Assembly (NCBI GenBank): GCA_949358305.1
Contig: OX442317.1
Coordinates: 6,886,186 to 6,950,185, forward strand
Direction of reading: 5' to 3'
Origin: Strigamia acuminata
Taxonomy: Eukaryota; Arthropoda; Chilopoda; Geophilomorpha; Linotaeniidae
DNA length: 64,000 nt
In this document: piece by piece, positions 1 through 12,774 of the stretch
Numbering within the stretch: the stretch's first letter is position 1
How the letters are laid out: every line of letters starts with the position of its first letter
Made by a program: the position numbers and the translations under genes
The notes under the pieces: generated by a model
What the model was told of the DNA's origin: nothing
Databases searched by the model: none
Seen by the model: only the letters and a program-made list of their open reading frames with translations

Positions 1-757
1 CAAACTTCAATTAGCTCAGGAGATTAAAAATTATGCAGAATAGTGTGAAATTCTCCAAATATATTTTTTCACGCCTTCTGCGTTCCATTTTTTCTCTCTC
101 ACTCTTTCTCTCTCTCCTCATTTTCTCTGCAATTTTTTTCCAGGAAAAAGTTAAATTTCTTTTTGGACTTTTTCCGTTTCCTTTTTTTATAATGTGAAAA
201 GTTATATTTCCTTTTAAGCTGCAATACCAGTTGGATGCCAAGTGAGTTTTTTTTTTTAATCGAGTAAAGTATAAAAAAAAAATATAAAAAAAACGACCAA
301 GTCTATCAAATTTTTCGACGTGAAAAACATGTTAAGATGATGAGGAAAGATCATTTCCCCTTCTCCAAACCCTGCCCCTCTTTACCAGCATCTCCCTCTC
401 TTTAACATTTAATGAAAACAGACAAAATTGCCAACAAACTTTACTTTTAAATCTCAGTCGTTATCGTCCTTGCTAAATGATCAAAATGCTACTCATATAC
501 GTAAATTGAGCAAATATATAAATCAAATTATTAAAGATACAAATAACCCTCGTTTTACGCATTTCCGCTATTAACAGAATTTACTAATCTAAATTCATGC
601 GAAACGCATTGCGCACGTATCCACGAGGATTTCGCGGAACCAATTATTCGCGTAATTCGAGATACCTCTAATATCACAACACTGTGATGTTTATGACTGT
701 GCACGCGCGTGCACCTCAAAGCAATGTGATTGACTTAAAGAAGTGATGTCACTTCCC
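1..757. other. AT-rich non-coding stretch
   Basis: No credible gene was seen. The plus strand is pyrimidine-rich (CT-type simple sequence) at about 70-130, and A-rich runs lie at 270-300. A CpG-containing patch at about 600-715 includes a perfect 16-bp palindrome, listed separately. Small open frames here are low-complexity and lack splice context. The stretch probably belongs to the large first intron of the minus-strand gene starting at 42316; that is inference. Confidence 0.5.
699..714. repeat. 16-bp perfect palindrome GTGCACGCGCGTGCAC
   Basis: The sequence GTGCACGCGCGTGCAC equals its own reverse complement and lies in an otherwise AT-rich stretch. It could bind a dimeric regulator or be chance. 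Nothing else in the neighbourhood indicates a promoter. Confidence 0.5.
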
Positions 758-790
758 ATATGGTTCAAAAATACATTAAAATTGTGAAAT
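758..790 (+). mobile_element. Terminal fragment of the ATGGTTCAAAAATA MITE family
   Basis: ATATGGTTCAAAAATACATT matches the terminus of the family seen complete at 5255..5386 and again at 50914. After about 30 bases the similarity fades and no opposite end is found nearby, so this is a truncated copy. Confidence 0.5.
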
Positions 791-1795
791 GTTGTAGGTC
801 GAATTCGAATTCATGATTTGTATATTTGAAAACTGATTATATTTACTGTTTTTGCAGAATTGGCTGCTGCTCAAAATAAAACATGCTTTAAGGTTGAAAA
901 ACAAGTTTATTGTGTCTACTTTTGGGGTCTATAAAACTAAAATCAAGCTAAACAAGGTCAAACATCTGGACACATGTCACTCCCTCATAAAAGTGTTGAC
1001 CTCTCTCCTGTTGCTATCCCATCCCTCTCTAACTTAAAAATCCAGTTTTCACAAAAATTATATTGCAATCTATGAATAGAATCCATAAATTCACAAACCA
1101 AGTTTTTTTAAAAAATTTATTATTTACATTATATCCACTTCCAGTTTCTGTTTCTAACTCGAGAACCCCTGGACTTTGTGGGGACCTTTGGACTGGATGC
1201 CTGGGTAAAGTGGTCCTGCTAGCCCCCTCTAACTGGGCCTGGTAACTCTCTAGTAATTGATAACTTGATGACTGGTTTTCTGCAAGAGATTAGCCCAAAG
1301 AAAAAAATACTGACCATTATCGTATTTGTCACTGATCGTAAAGTAAGTTTTACTTTCGTGATATTACCTCCGACAATGCGGGTGTTGGTCACTCATAATC
1401 TTGCAACAAGTTTCGATTGTAGCATACAGCTAGAGCTAAAGCTTGGCAAGTGAAATAAGAAGAACAAAAAACTCCATTGCTCCCCTGTTGGTACCCAGCA
1501 AAAAAAGACTGCAGCGCCACCAGTGAAAAATAGAGATCCACCATTAGTAGACCAACGGAGATCCTTAAATTTCCCAGCAAAGAAACGTTTGCAGCATCAC
1601 CGTAGGTAGAATTTTCCTACAACTTTTCTTTTTAGACCAACCACCCAGCATGCAAAAAATCTGTTGTTATAGCTCGAGAATATCTGTATTTTTCTTATAT
1701 CCTGATTACAATCAACTGAAATTAGTCACTTAGGTACTTCAAATTATTCACTTTTACACATAAAATCTAAAAATAATCAATTAAAATCATCAATA
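791..1795. other. Non-coding stretch
   Basis: I see no recognisable gene. The open frames present (about 60 codons each) have no family resemblance. The patch at 1150-1250 is somewhat more GC-rich, but no paired splice sites with a sensible frame were identified. Confidence 0.4.
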
Positions 1796-2158
1796 CAGTT
1801 GAATCTCGTTATAACGAACCGCGATATAATGAATTTCTCATAATAACGAATAGTTAAAAATTTAGAGTTGTGTTTCAATCGTGTCCCGATTATATGTCAT
1901 TTGCTTCCGGTTTAGCATGGCCATTGTTACTACCTTTGTCACGTGTACTGAGCAATAAAATGTCCCCATTCCTTATTATACTTTTATTTCCGTAAACTCA
2001 CCAAACCAATTCACATTTTCCATAAAAAATCGGTTTGGTTGGTTGGTTGGTTGGTTGGCCATAAAACACCATGTTAAAAAAATTTGGTATAACGAACATT
2101 CGTTATAACGAACTCATTTCTCAAGTCTCTCGCGATTCGTTACAACGAGGCTCGACTG
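1796..2158. mobile_element. Pogo/Tc1-mariner-like MITE, 363 bp
   Basis: The left end CAGTTGAATCTCG and the right end CGAGGCTCGACTG are inverted repeats that continue into ATAACGAA-type motifs (TTATAACGAA, CGCGATATAA). The left flank is TA and the right flank is CA, so the TA target duplication is partly decayed. The interior shares the CACCATGTTA and TTCGTTATAACGAA blocks with the 169-bp element at 51019..51187, placing both in one family. A (GGTT)n microsatellite occupies 2031..2058. No transposase frame is present, so the element is non-autonomous. Superfamily assignment rests on CAG termini and the TA site. Confidence 0.75.
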
Positions 2159-3052
2159 CATCTACATCAGCTTTAGTCAGCCAACAGTCCATAAAAATAC
2201 AATAATTTCAAGTTGCTGTGTTTGTAAACAAAAGCAAGAACTCTATTTAGCAACTATTAATAAAAAAAAATAAATATAAAAAAAGTCATTTTCACGAAAT
2301 AAATTATAGCAAACTTTCACCATAAATTCAATCAATTTCCTAGCTACTTTACTTACGATAACAAACACAAACATTTCAATCACGTAAAGAAAAAATTATT
2401 TCTCAAAAGAAATCCATACATTGAGCATTAAGTTGGGCAAATACACAGTTCCTTTTCAGACAGCTGGAGTTGAAAGGAAAACTCTATATACAATCTTATG
2501 GAAGTGAATGTTCATTTCAAACACGAAAATAGTTTCCCAAACCTAACTTTGAGTCGTTTGCAAGTGCCATTTGTGTGCAAATAACCCACCCCAAATGCAC
2601 ACTAGAATTTCACGCTGGGCTCTCACTCACATAATCTATTTCCTCTACTAAAAAAACAGCATCAAATGTCTTTTTAAAAAAGAAGAAGAAGAAAAAAAAG
2701 AAAAGAAAAATATCCACATTAAAAAATTCAACAATTAGATAAAAAATTCTGCTCTAATAAAATTAGAGCAGAATTTTTATAAGCTTTGAAACATCGTATT
2801 TAAACAGAATTTCAATAATATAGCCATTAAAAGTAGCGGTTTGGTTACTAGATTCCAAGAATTCTAATGTTTATTACAAACTGATTGTTCAAACAAAGTT
2901 GTGAGGTGGAAAAAAATTGTTGGCAGCCATTTTGAGAAATCATAAAAAAACGACATCTGATTGGCTGCCTTATTTTATGAGGTACTCTCATTCAAATTAA
3001 TTTTTCTTATGCTTACAGTCCAAACATGCCATAAGGTCATAAGGATGGCCAT
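2159..3052. other. Non-coding stretch with A-rich simple repeats
   Basis: AT-rich spacer. A purine (AAG)-rich run lies at about 2678-2710 and is followed by the hairpin at 2742. No gene was seen. Confidence 0.4.
2742..2778. repeat. Perfect hairpin, 17-bp arms, 3-base loop
   Basis: AAAAATTCTGCTCTAAT is followed by a 3-base loop and then by its exact reverse complement. No larger terminal repeat or target duplication was found around it. The stem is too short for a typical animal pre-miRNA. It may be the core of a decayed palindromic element. Confidence 0.6.
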
Positions 3053-3090
3053 TTATAAGGAAAAAGGCATGTCCGCAAACTCTCTAATAC
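3053..3090 (+). repeat. Dispersed repeat, copy 1
   Basis: TTATAAGG, an A/G-rich spacer and CGCAAACTCTCTAATA are shared with 19759..19795. Two copies in one window suggest an unclassified interspersed repeat. The following block (CGGCCCGGGTGTTTATTT) is not shared with copy 2. Confidence 0.5.
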
Positions 3091-3189
3091 CGTAAAGCTT
3101 CAAATTGCGGCCCGGGTGTTTATTTATTTTTCGTACCCTATGACAATTTTTTTTACCAGAATTATACGTACAGTATATTGGACAAGCCA

Positions 3190-3311
3190 TAAATAACATC
3201 ATTTATTTGTTAATGTTATGCAATTGACAAATAATAAACAAGCATTTCATATAAAACCCAATGCATTTAAAAATACATTGCAATATAATTTCAATGTTAT
3301 TTTTTAACCAT
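3190..3311. mobile_element. Decayed copy of the ATGGTTCAAAAATA MITE family
   Basis: Contains the family's AATGCATTTAAAAATACATT-like interior and a right terminus ending in TTTTTTAACCAT. The left terminus is not recognisable. No coding sequence. Confidence 0.5.
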
Positions 3312-5254
3312 ATTGGTAGTATTTATCTTTGATTAAAAATACACTCGTATTCATTATTTGCCAAACTGATACAATTTCTTTCCTAGCACACCTTAATCCT
3401 GCAGTATCTTCATTCCGGTGTAATTGTAGCCTTAGAGAATGACATCTGGAATTTGCTAAGCAATTTATATCTAGCTTAAAGGTTCATTACTTTGAAAGTT
3501 TGTAAAACTGAAATGAAATTTTTATAAGATGATCTAATGCGGGTAATTTGGGATGCGAAGAGAGACGAAGAAATTGATGGGGGTCTCTAATCCTACTTTT
3601 TCAAACAATCAATTTTTTATTACCTTACTTTATAAACTGCCCAAGGTACACAAGTTTAAATAGCACATTTTTATGCTTGATAAACTTGAGCCACCTTTAA
3701 TAAAACACCTAATTCAGATAAAAAATAAAAAATAAAATCCAAAAAAAAAAGTCGTCTGAGGAAACACTCGTCACAAATTCACATACGCAGAGAGAAAGAG
3801 AGACTAGAAGAAAACTTCCGGAATAGCCCTATTATGTAACACGTGTGCAAGCTATAAAGAAAATAATTATCATCTTGGCGGCTCGAGTGCAGATTCTTGC
3901 TCAATGCCACCTTGTCAAAAGCATAAAAGATGTATTTTAGTCTTTGAAATATGTGCCAACAGGAGTGAGCAAATTCTACACGGCACTCCAATTAAGTTGA
4001 AATAAATATCAAGAAGTATGAGCAATATTTTGACACTTACAAATACACACATCAACACACTCAAGAATTACACATCAAAACACGCAGGTAAACAACAACT
4101 TCACACACTAAATTTAAAAACCTAAACATCTAACCAAGAAAAAAAGCTTCACCCCTTTAATCCTCAATATCTTCTTCCTATTGGGCATTCCCAAGCAAAC
4201 ACTCGTCTTTTTTATCAGTCGGGTAAATAGAAAATCTGTTAATTGGGAATTGCGATCTTAGAAATCCCTCAGCCACTCGCCAAATCATGAATTAAAACTC
4301 CCTAATAACCGCAGAACATCTGTTTAAATCTCTTTCCTCGCACTTTCCCACAGATATTTCTCTTCACACGAAAAAAAAATCCCATTTCCGATCAATACAT
4401 AATTATAATCCAGTTAAACACTTTCCCATAAAAAAAGTGATTCCACGTCGTCCGAGATTAATTTTCTTGCGCACTTTTGCCAACAAAACAAGTTAAAACG
4501 GCGAGGGAAAAACTAACCTAATTATCCATTCATCTGACACCTTTAAACTGGCCAGCCCGCTTTTTTCTCAGTAAAGTGGACACACTTATCGGCTTTTAGC
4601 TTTTAACAAAGGCCCTTTCGTTCCATCTCAATGTGCAAGTTGCTCTTGAGTCTTAATGGTGCAAACCAGCGAAGAGCTACCACCCAATTCCATTGAGTTC
4701 TGCTCCTCATTTCAACTGCACAGCCCACAAGGGACCCGTAAGCATTCTCCTTGTTGAATATCAGATATATTAGTCAAAACGTTTCGAGTGTAGAAATTGA
4801 GTTAAAGCAGACAAAATGGAGAAAAATTGTCCCAAGACCCACGAGACTCAAATACAAATAAGGCTTCTTTTTTATTTTCTTTTTTTTTAACAAAAAATAA
4901 TATAAGCAAAGCCTTAAAAATGTCTTTTTAATTGGAATAGTACGTGCCTATCATGTCCAAACCATGCTGAACTTTTAAAAAGTAGTTTAACGTCAAATCA
5001 TTTAAGGCGATCCAAGCGGATTAAATAATGACCATGCTGGTCCATAAAGTAAATAACACATCCTTTATATCTCGAGAAGAACTGAGCAACTCATTCTTTG
5101 CGTTCCGTTGAACAAGAATATATATACAGAAGGGATTACCAAGCTATAAAAAGTCAACAAACAATTTTTAAAACACAATTATAAATATATTTTTAAATGT
5201 AAAAAATACCGTTTTGACTAAAAAAAATTAACTTTGACCACCCAAAATGCCCAC
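3312..5254. other. Non-coding AT-rich stretch
   Basis: No recognisable genes or RNA. AT-rich simple sequence occurs at 3717-3750 and 4865-4900. Frames here are short and low-complexity. Confidence 0.4.
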
Positions 5255-5386
5255 ATGGTTCAAAAATATATTGCATTCCAAAATGTATAGTATTATTTGT
5301 ACATTAAATAATGCATTTCGTAATACAATTGAAAAAATGCATTTTAAAATACATTCATGTAGCACGCAAAAATATTTTTGAACCAT
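5255..5386. mobile_element. Complete short copy of the ATGGTTCAAAAATA MITE family, 132 bp
   Basis: The left end ATGGTTCAAAAATATATT and the right end TATTTTTGAACCAT form terminal inverted repeats. The interior consists of repeated AATGCATTT / AAAATACATT motifs. This is the cleanest uninterrupted copy in the window and serves here as the family reference. It has no coding capacity. The superfamily is not determined and the exact target duplication is ambiguous. Confidence 0.7.
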
Positions 5387-7017
5387 ATTGTGTGAACACA
5401 TTAAAACTACTACAAAATTTCAGTCAAAGCATGTGATTAAACTCCTAAATATAACGATTGTTTTATGCAAACACAACAAAACATTTCTATTTGCACAAAT
5501 ACTAATCCACCTTGATTCACGAGATGATGATTATGTCATTACCTCGCAATTCAAGCAATGTGCGGCAGCAAAACTCAGGGGTTGCTTATCTCAGATTGCG
5601 CATAAAATCAAAATCGGTCAACTTTTTGCCGAATAAATAAAAAATAAAAAATAAAATAAAAAATAAAAATTTCGTTCGCCATCACTTAAATTTTCCCCAC
5701 TTTACTACTTTGGCCTATTATAATAAGGTTGGGGTCAGGGTAAAAATAACATTCGTTTAGAAGCACATCTCTTTTACACAGTGTTGGAAGTGACCCCGAG
5801 ACCCTGCAAATCAGCAGCTCGTTTGCTTAGGTGGACAGTTTCTTCACTTGCACTCCCTTATCACAAAACGACACTGGGTCCACCAACAACGACGTGCGTG
5901 CAACAGCAAGAAGATGGGCAAAGTTCAACTCCAACAAGAGTATCAGCACAAAGTGAGGGGAAGGGTCACTAGAATAGAGAAATGCAAAGTAATTTGGGCT
6001 GGTTTTACAGAATTAAGCCTTTCAACAGACAACTTTTCACGACTCTAATTTCTGCATCATAAACATTTACCCAAAAAAAAAATCCCATCGCATAATCCAA
6101 TTAATTCCAAAACAAAATCCTCACAATTATTCCAGAAAATAAAAATTAAAAATTACTGACCTTTGGTGGTTAAGTCTAATTCTATGCGAGAAGTTGCACA
6201 ACAAGTAGGCACTTGCAAAACAGTAGTTGAAAGTGAATCCCTTTCATCCTGACCGACACTTGATCTTGTGAGCAGTTCTGTGGAAAAAATTTATTGGCTA
6301 AGTTTAAATCGCAATAAATTATGTTGAGAGAAGCCTTAGTCTAATGTAGCAGAAAGTCTAAAATTAACCCGACACACACCATTCAACTATTTTTATCTTT
6401 TTCAAAGCACTACAACACTTCTAACGACAGGGACAAAGAGCACCGTCGTCATAAAAAATCATCCATATTCTTTTTTAACCATTTCTTTATTTCTTTTAAA
6501 CATATCACGAATGACTTGTTTTATTTACTCAGTAAAAAAAAAAAATACTTTTGCTTTGTGCATGTCCGAATCCCGATGGCTTCAAACAAGGTTCTAAACA
6601 ACCCGAGTTTCTATTTTAGTAAGTGGGTGAATGACACAATTAGTTAAATTATTGAAGTCCAACTGTCGTCAGTGAATTCCTATCGTCGGTATTGCAATGT
6701 TGAATATTTGAAATTTCATTCCTTTTGATTAATTCCAAGTGGAGAGAGACAGAGAGTTCCCAAACTAATTTCGAATACCATAAAATAATAATAATCAAAG
6801 TGTGATGTTTCATTAAATTCCAAAATTTCGTTCCTATAATAACGACGTAAAATTATAATTCTAGTCAGCAAACATGCAATTTTAATCTCCCTTTTAATTA
6901 AAAAAATAAAACTTCATCAAATCCGTAATTGAATACACGATTTTCTCATTTAATACTGAACTCTAGACATAACCCTGCTTGCATATTGCAGGAAGTGTGT
7001 CTCAAGTGACGATTACG
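5387..7017. other. Non-coding stretch with A-rich simple repeat
   Basis: An AAATAA/AAAATA simple repeat spans about 5631..5672. A slightly GC-richer patch at 5770-6010 has overlapping open frames in two phases but no recognisable protein or consistent splice context. The rest is AT-rich spacer. Confidence 0.4.
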
Positions 7018-7153
7018 TGTTAAGCTCTGTACTTCCTGCTACTCCGTACCACACAGGCATAAGCGTGCGGAGATAATGACTACATGCTGCCGTTAGACAA
7101 CCAGAATAAAGATCATCAACCAGAAACGAGTGCGCCTCTTTCATTTCCTAACG
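7018..7153 (+). mobile_element. Possible decayed solo LTR
   Basis: A block with more balanced base composition begins TGTTAAGC, contains AATAAAG near 7105 and has a CTAACG-type end. The layout of TG start, polyadenylation signal and CTAAC-like end resembles a short LTR and the similar block at 11605. No target duplication, primer site or partner LTR was found. The right limit is uncertain and could extend to about 7195. Confidence 0.2.
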
Positions 7154-10100
7154 TCGCTTCGGATCTAACTACTCGGTGGTTAACCCCCTAACCGGTACAG
7201 ATAAAACCAATCATAAATTTTGTAAAAACAAATAATAAATAAATAAAATTCCACTATTTGTGTCTAATTTGATTTAAAATGCCACAAAACCGTCTTAATT
7301 TCGAGGTGTTCATTAACTTGTGTGCATATTTATCTCCATCCAACACTTTCTAGACGTTTCGAGCGAAAGTGCTATGTGGCGCTGCGTGAGCTCGAAATTA
7401 AACTCATCTTTACTTTTTAATTCATCAATCTTCATTTCCTGAATTTATACCGGCTAGAAAAAAAATATAACTGACAATTCACTGCAGATAAAAGTAACAA
7501 ATAGACCAAAATAACTAATAAATAACTAACTTCTTTATCAACCATCGATGAAGATTACAAAACTCATCAAACAAACATCACAAATTTAACTGACAGCAAC
7601 TCTTGTTTTCATGGAAAAAGTATCAAATTACATAAATCAATTCGTGCTTATATTTTCTTATTTCTTTTTAAGGCAAAATGAACTTTCTCCATTCAATCTT
7701 TTCCCCTCCAAAATAAAAATAAAAAATAAAAAAAAAACCATGTTAAAACTAAATGCTGACTTTGGTATGTATAAATTCAAGCTTATCTTTCACTTATCTC
7801 TGAGTTGTGACAGGACAATACCAAACTGACTTTAGAATTCTGTGAAGGATGCTGGCACTGTTCCTTCCATTTCAAGTAAGAAGAAGAGAATGGGTTTCGT
7901 CCCGAATCCTATGTACCATATTACACATCCTAAAAACTAGTGCAGAATACAGCTCAACTTTTACTATCTGGACTTTAAATTACACTTACAGCATACATAA
8001 AACAGATACTTACATTTTCCTGCAATATAAGTATATTTACTGCACTAGTTTGATAAATGTTACTCTCCAAAATGTTTATCGTAGCACATTTTTTTCACAA
8101 ACGTATTGCAATTTTTGGATCCCAGATCCCATCGTCTTGAATTTTAAGTTATAACCTTTTCAACTTTTCCCCCTTTTCGATTTATTTTTACATTTTACCA
8201 TTTTACCCTTTTACGTATTCATGGATTCAATCCATGTCCTCCAAATAAATAGACGTTGATTAATCATTAAAAAAATATATTTCCATTACATTTGTGAATT
8301 AAATGCTCAATAATTTACAATAATCTCACACGAATCGCGTTATCTAGGATTCCAGGCTATGAATGTGTCAGAAATTTCTAAATCAGTAATAATGTAGATA
8401 AAAATATTTTATTTTTTTTTTCAAAATAAAATAAAATTAAAAAATTGTGGATCAAACTTTCTCACCGCTGACGGTCTCTCCCGAGTTTAATTAAATGTAA
8501 GAGTTATGGCGCTCCACCAATCAGTTCGTGAATTAATGATACCGTACTGGAAGTCATTTCCAAGCCAAGGAGATTCCTAAAGATTGTATTAGACAGTTAA
8601 TTCAAAATTGTCTAATTTCGCCACTCCGTTTGGTTAATCTAAAGGCAATAAAACGAAAACTTGTGCTGATCAATAAAGCCAAGTTAATTACCAAGAAATT
8701 TGCACATTCCTTCGATGCTTTATTAACAATTTATTATGGACAAGCAATTTCAAAGCGATCTAAACAAAACGCTAAAAGATGAAATCAATTTTCTCTATAC
8801 TTAATAATCAAATCAAACAAAAACATTCCATTCCAAACATTATTTTTTTCCTCCATATTCCATTTGTTTAGGTCCATCGAAGAATTTCTCTTAGCTCGCG
8901 GGGCAAAATGTTCATCCGAACGTACAGCAGCGGCAAATGGATATCAATAAGTAATTTTTCAAAACACAGAAACCCTTTTAAATTAATAAATGTTAAAACT
9001 CCTATTATGAACTTCCCAATTTTCAATCCCCAACTTTTAATTCAATTCAGAAACTGAGATAAAACTATCCAACTTGTCACGTAAAAAAGAAAATAAACAA
9101 CTTCTTTTCCCACTGCAATCGCACGAATCTCCCTAATTAGCATATATTACGATCTAAATCAGTGTCGCGCAGTTTTCTGCTTAGATTTATTAATTCTCAC
9201 CTCGCAAGCCTAATTCTTCTTGGCATATATTCCTCTGGCTTTTCGAGAAAAAAAAATCGATATAAAATCTCACGATTCTCATTTTCCATTTTTCCATCAT
9301 CAACACTTACTTCATCACGAAAAATAATTGAAAAAGATAGAAATCTCGCTTATTAACCGACACTCGAAACCATCTGCCAAAAAAATGTAAAAAAAAGCAT
9401 GATGATCCACATGATAATTATCACAATTAACATCAAACAGCGCTTTAAACTGCTTTCTTGCACTATAATCGAGCCAACTCCTTCCATTAACCATTGCCTC
9501 ATTTTCGCTAAGAAATTAATTTTTCCAACTTGAAATGTGCTTCTATTGACTTTCCTATAATTCCCACGTGTGACTTGCAGTCAAGCGGTGTCCCCCCCTT
9601 CCCAATTTAGTACTCCAAACGATGAATATTGTGGCGCAGCAGCTTGTGAGCTCAGTCCACACATGTCCAATTGCGCCACCCTTCTACTGTATGCACGGCG
9701 CCTGCTTGCGCTCTCATTGACAGTTTGACAGCTGAGTTAAAACATCAGTTTACGCTCTGCCCTCACTATGCATCAAAGTGATTTGCTTCCAACTTTCAAA
9801 CACCACTTTGGTTACAGCCGCGTGCAACTAGCAGCATCATCTGCATTAATTGGGAATTTGTGTATCTCAAGTGCAATTCGCGACAGAAAATAGATGAAAA
9901 ACCGAGCAATAAGTAACACAATTGCTACAGCTGCGTTCAAAAACTCATTTAATAGCTCTTTTTTAACTTTTAAAACTAGATTTATTCAGCTCAAATATAT
10001 TTTTATACGTATATGGTCAGTTTCGTTACTTACAAATTGCTCTTAGGGCAAAACTGCACTTTGCGCATGAGCATCTTGAGTGAATTCAAATATGCATTCA

Positions 10101-11604
10101 ATAAAGAGATACTTTTTCTATCTCTGTAAGTGGTCTGAGGTGAGCGATATTCCTCTTAAAATAACACGCAATCTTTCACCCAAAAACGTTTATTTGCACT
10201 TTATTTGCATTGCCACATACATAAGCAAAATAAAATGCTAATCATAACAGAAGAATGTAGAAAATGTAATTTTCTAAATCACAAGTTCGTCTTTTTAAAT
10301 CGTATTATTGCTAGTCATGTATATAAATTGGTCGACGATGGCATTAATTGGTTGAAATCTAAAGAGACAAGTAACGTGAAACTTCGCAATTCGCATTGAT
10401 TTCTGCCCAACTTAAAACTGGATGGCGGTCGCTGAACCACGATTTTAAAGTGGTCTTTAAAGTATACAAAACTAAAAGATAAAAAAATAAAAAAATAAAA
10501 AAAAAGAAAGAAAAAAAAATGGAAATTGTATTGCTATAAGATGTCAAATTACATTTGAAAGTGTAATCAGTGGAGAATTCAAAGAACCGAATTACATAAT
10601 ACAATATACGATGCTGCAGGCTTCGATGCTGTTTGATAATTGTGGCTCGAAGGAGAATGAAAGTCCGTTAAATTTAATCAAAACTTGGCATATTCGAATT
10701 ACTAAAGCGAAAATTTAAAATAAACAATAAAACTGGAATTAAATAATTCGCCAAGACCAGTTTCAAAGGAACTTTTTAAAAAACAATAAATAAATAACTA
10801 ACTCATAAATAAAACAATACGATTACCCAAAGCGATTAATTAATATTCGCGCCCACTCAAACCGCCATCTAGAGTTGAATTTATACACTCGTGATTAATT
10901 ACAAATGTTGTTTTATTTGAAGTGTGTTTGCGAGTTAAAGTACAAAACTCGTTTAAGAGTTGACATTTCAAACCGACTCCTTGACACGTAAAATGCAACC
11001 ACGTTTAATGACACCGGAGAAAAATGAATTGAAACTGCACAAAGCTTCATTACCCGCCGACTAAACTCTACACATGTCAAGCCCCGACAAAGCAATGACC
11101 ATCGTTTACATTTTTTCAATCCAGCCTTCAATTTATTAACTCAAATATCTGCCCAAGTCCAAGGAACATCTCTGAAAGAAAATACTAGTACAATGCACGA
11201 ATTCTCGAAAAATTACAACCCACAGCATAAAAGTGGATAAAAAATTTTTTTTTATCTATTTTAATACATCTTAATTTAATTTTGAGTGCGTCTAATGATG
11301 AAAATAATTTAAAACTTAAGGAAAGGTTTTAATAATAAAAATAAGCATAAAAAGTACATGAAAAAGCTAAGTTGATTAACTCTATTCCAAACCAAGAATC
11401 AAATTCTACTTAATTAAATTATGATTTATGAGTAATAAAACAGGATGTGATCTCAGCAATTTCCTCAAGTCATTATTTTCAATTAAGAATAATAAAAAAA
11501 AGAGGAAAAAATACAATTTATAATTTCAGTATTGTAAAATAATATTTAATTCCTGCAATATCAATTGCACACAAACGCGCATACAATTTTCTTTTAAAAA
11601 AAAC
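7154..11604. other. Long non-coding AT-rich stretch
   Basis: About 4.4 kb without a supportable gene. Features visible are A-rich runs (for example 10480-10520), a somewhat GC-richer patch around 9580-9730, and an isolated TGCGTTCAAAAA at about 9934 that resembles the terminus of the Tc1 family at 45618 but has no partner. Probably intronic. Confidence 0.4.
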
Positions 11605-11745
11605 TGTTAGACGTCGCCCCACCAGGTGCCACCGCTTTCTACCAATAAGACTCTTTTCGTTAATCCTTTTGTAACCACCATCTTGTTTTGGTTTTGAATA
11701 AACAGTTCGACAAACTCAACCCACGTGTAGAGTCCACTTTCTAAC
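11605..11745 (+). mobile_element. Possible decayed solo LTR
   Basis: The block begins TGTTAGACGTCGCC, contains TTGAATAAAC near 11695 and ends CTTTCTAAC, giving partial TGTTAG / CTAAC terminal symmetry. The length (about 140 bp) and polyadenylation signal fit a short Copia-like LTR. The terminal CA has been lost, and no target duplication or internal region was found. Confidence 0.25.
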
Positions 11746-11832
11746 TATTGAACACTTAGAAGAACCTATATCCACCTGGTGGATAAGTTATAAAACGTTT
11801 AAAGACGTGGTTGCACTAATATTTACTCGAAC

Positions 11833-11915
11833 GTAGGCTTTCCTGTCATACCAAAAGGGACAGCAACGTGTTATATTGATGTAAGCTTTCCTGTCACACT
11901 AAGGGGCAGCAAGGC
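11833..11915 (+). repeat. Two-copy direct repeat, 48-bp offset
   Basis: GCTTTCCTGTCA followed by a GGGACAGCAA-type block occurs at 11833..11868 and again, diverged, at 11881..11915. Function is unknown; it may be the remains of LTR or minisatellite sequence next to the block at 11605. Confidence 0.5.
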
Positions 11916-12739
11916 AAAACTCAAAATTACAATTTTAATATGTCAAGGATTTTCCAAACTCCGAATAATATGTACGACCATGAAAACTGATGTAAACATT
12001 CGAGTTTAAATCAAATTAGAAGTCAATTCTCAAACACAAATTGCAACGCATGGATAAACATAAACAACTATTTTTTGCAAAGTTTAATATTTACAAAGCT
12101 TTTGTTGAACAAAAATATGCAAAGCTGGAATACTTATTCAAACATACGGCATTTCATTTGCGTAGTGAAATCAAACAGAAAGAAACTTCTACTTGAAACG
12201 AATGCAAAACTCGAAATTTGTGTACAATAAAATTATCCTCTTAAACTCAATTAATATTCAAGTTGCGCAACTTGAAAACAATCCGTTTAGAAAACGCTTG
12301 AGAAACTCTTATTGCGTCTGTATTTCATTAAGGAAGGCATGAAATTCCGGAGTCCAATGCTCGGCCTAAGATTCAATCATTTCCGTGACGTAATAACAGC
12401 CACTACACGTCCCTTTTCATCCCATCCATTTATTCTATTGGCCTTCACTGTAAGACATAAGTAGATCGATCAAGAGAAAGAAGAAAAGAAAGGAAATGCA
12501 GGAGGACTGGCAAAGAAGGGAAAATTAACGTCAGACGAGTCCCCGATAAAAATGAAATGATGTCGAAAAAATTTGCTTAACGGCTTGGCATGAAGCATGA
12601 AGGGTAAATCTGAAAGACAGCACCATCTCATATGTGGTTGATGAGATCATGAAGTAGTAACAAAAGAAAAATGGCTGGTTCAAAATGTTCTATCAGACGT
12701 GATATACAATTTGATTATGATTTATCTGCTTTTATTTTT

Positions 12740-12745
<6 letters not shown>
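11916..12745. other. Non-coding stretch
   Basis: No gene was recognised. Purine-rich sequence lies at 12470-12520. Confidence 0.4.

Positions 12746-12773
<28 letters not shown>
12746..12773 (+). repeat. 28-base poly(A) tract
   Basis: An uninterrupted A run directly abuts the left terminus of the MITE at 12775. It could be a retroposon tail, but no retroposon body was recognised to its left. Confidence 0.8.
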
Positions 12774-12774
<1 letters not shown>

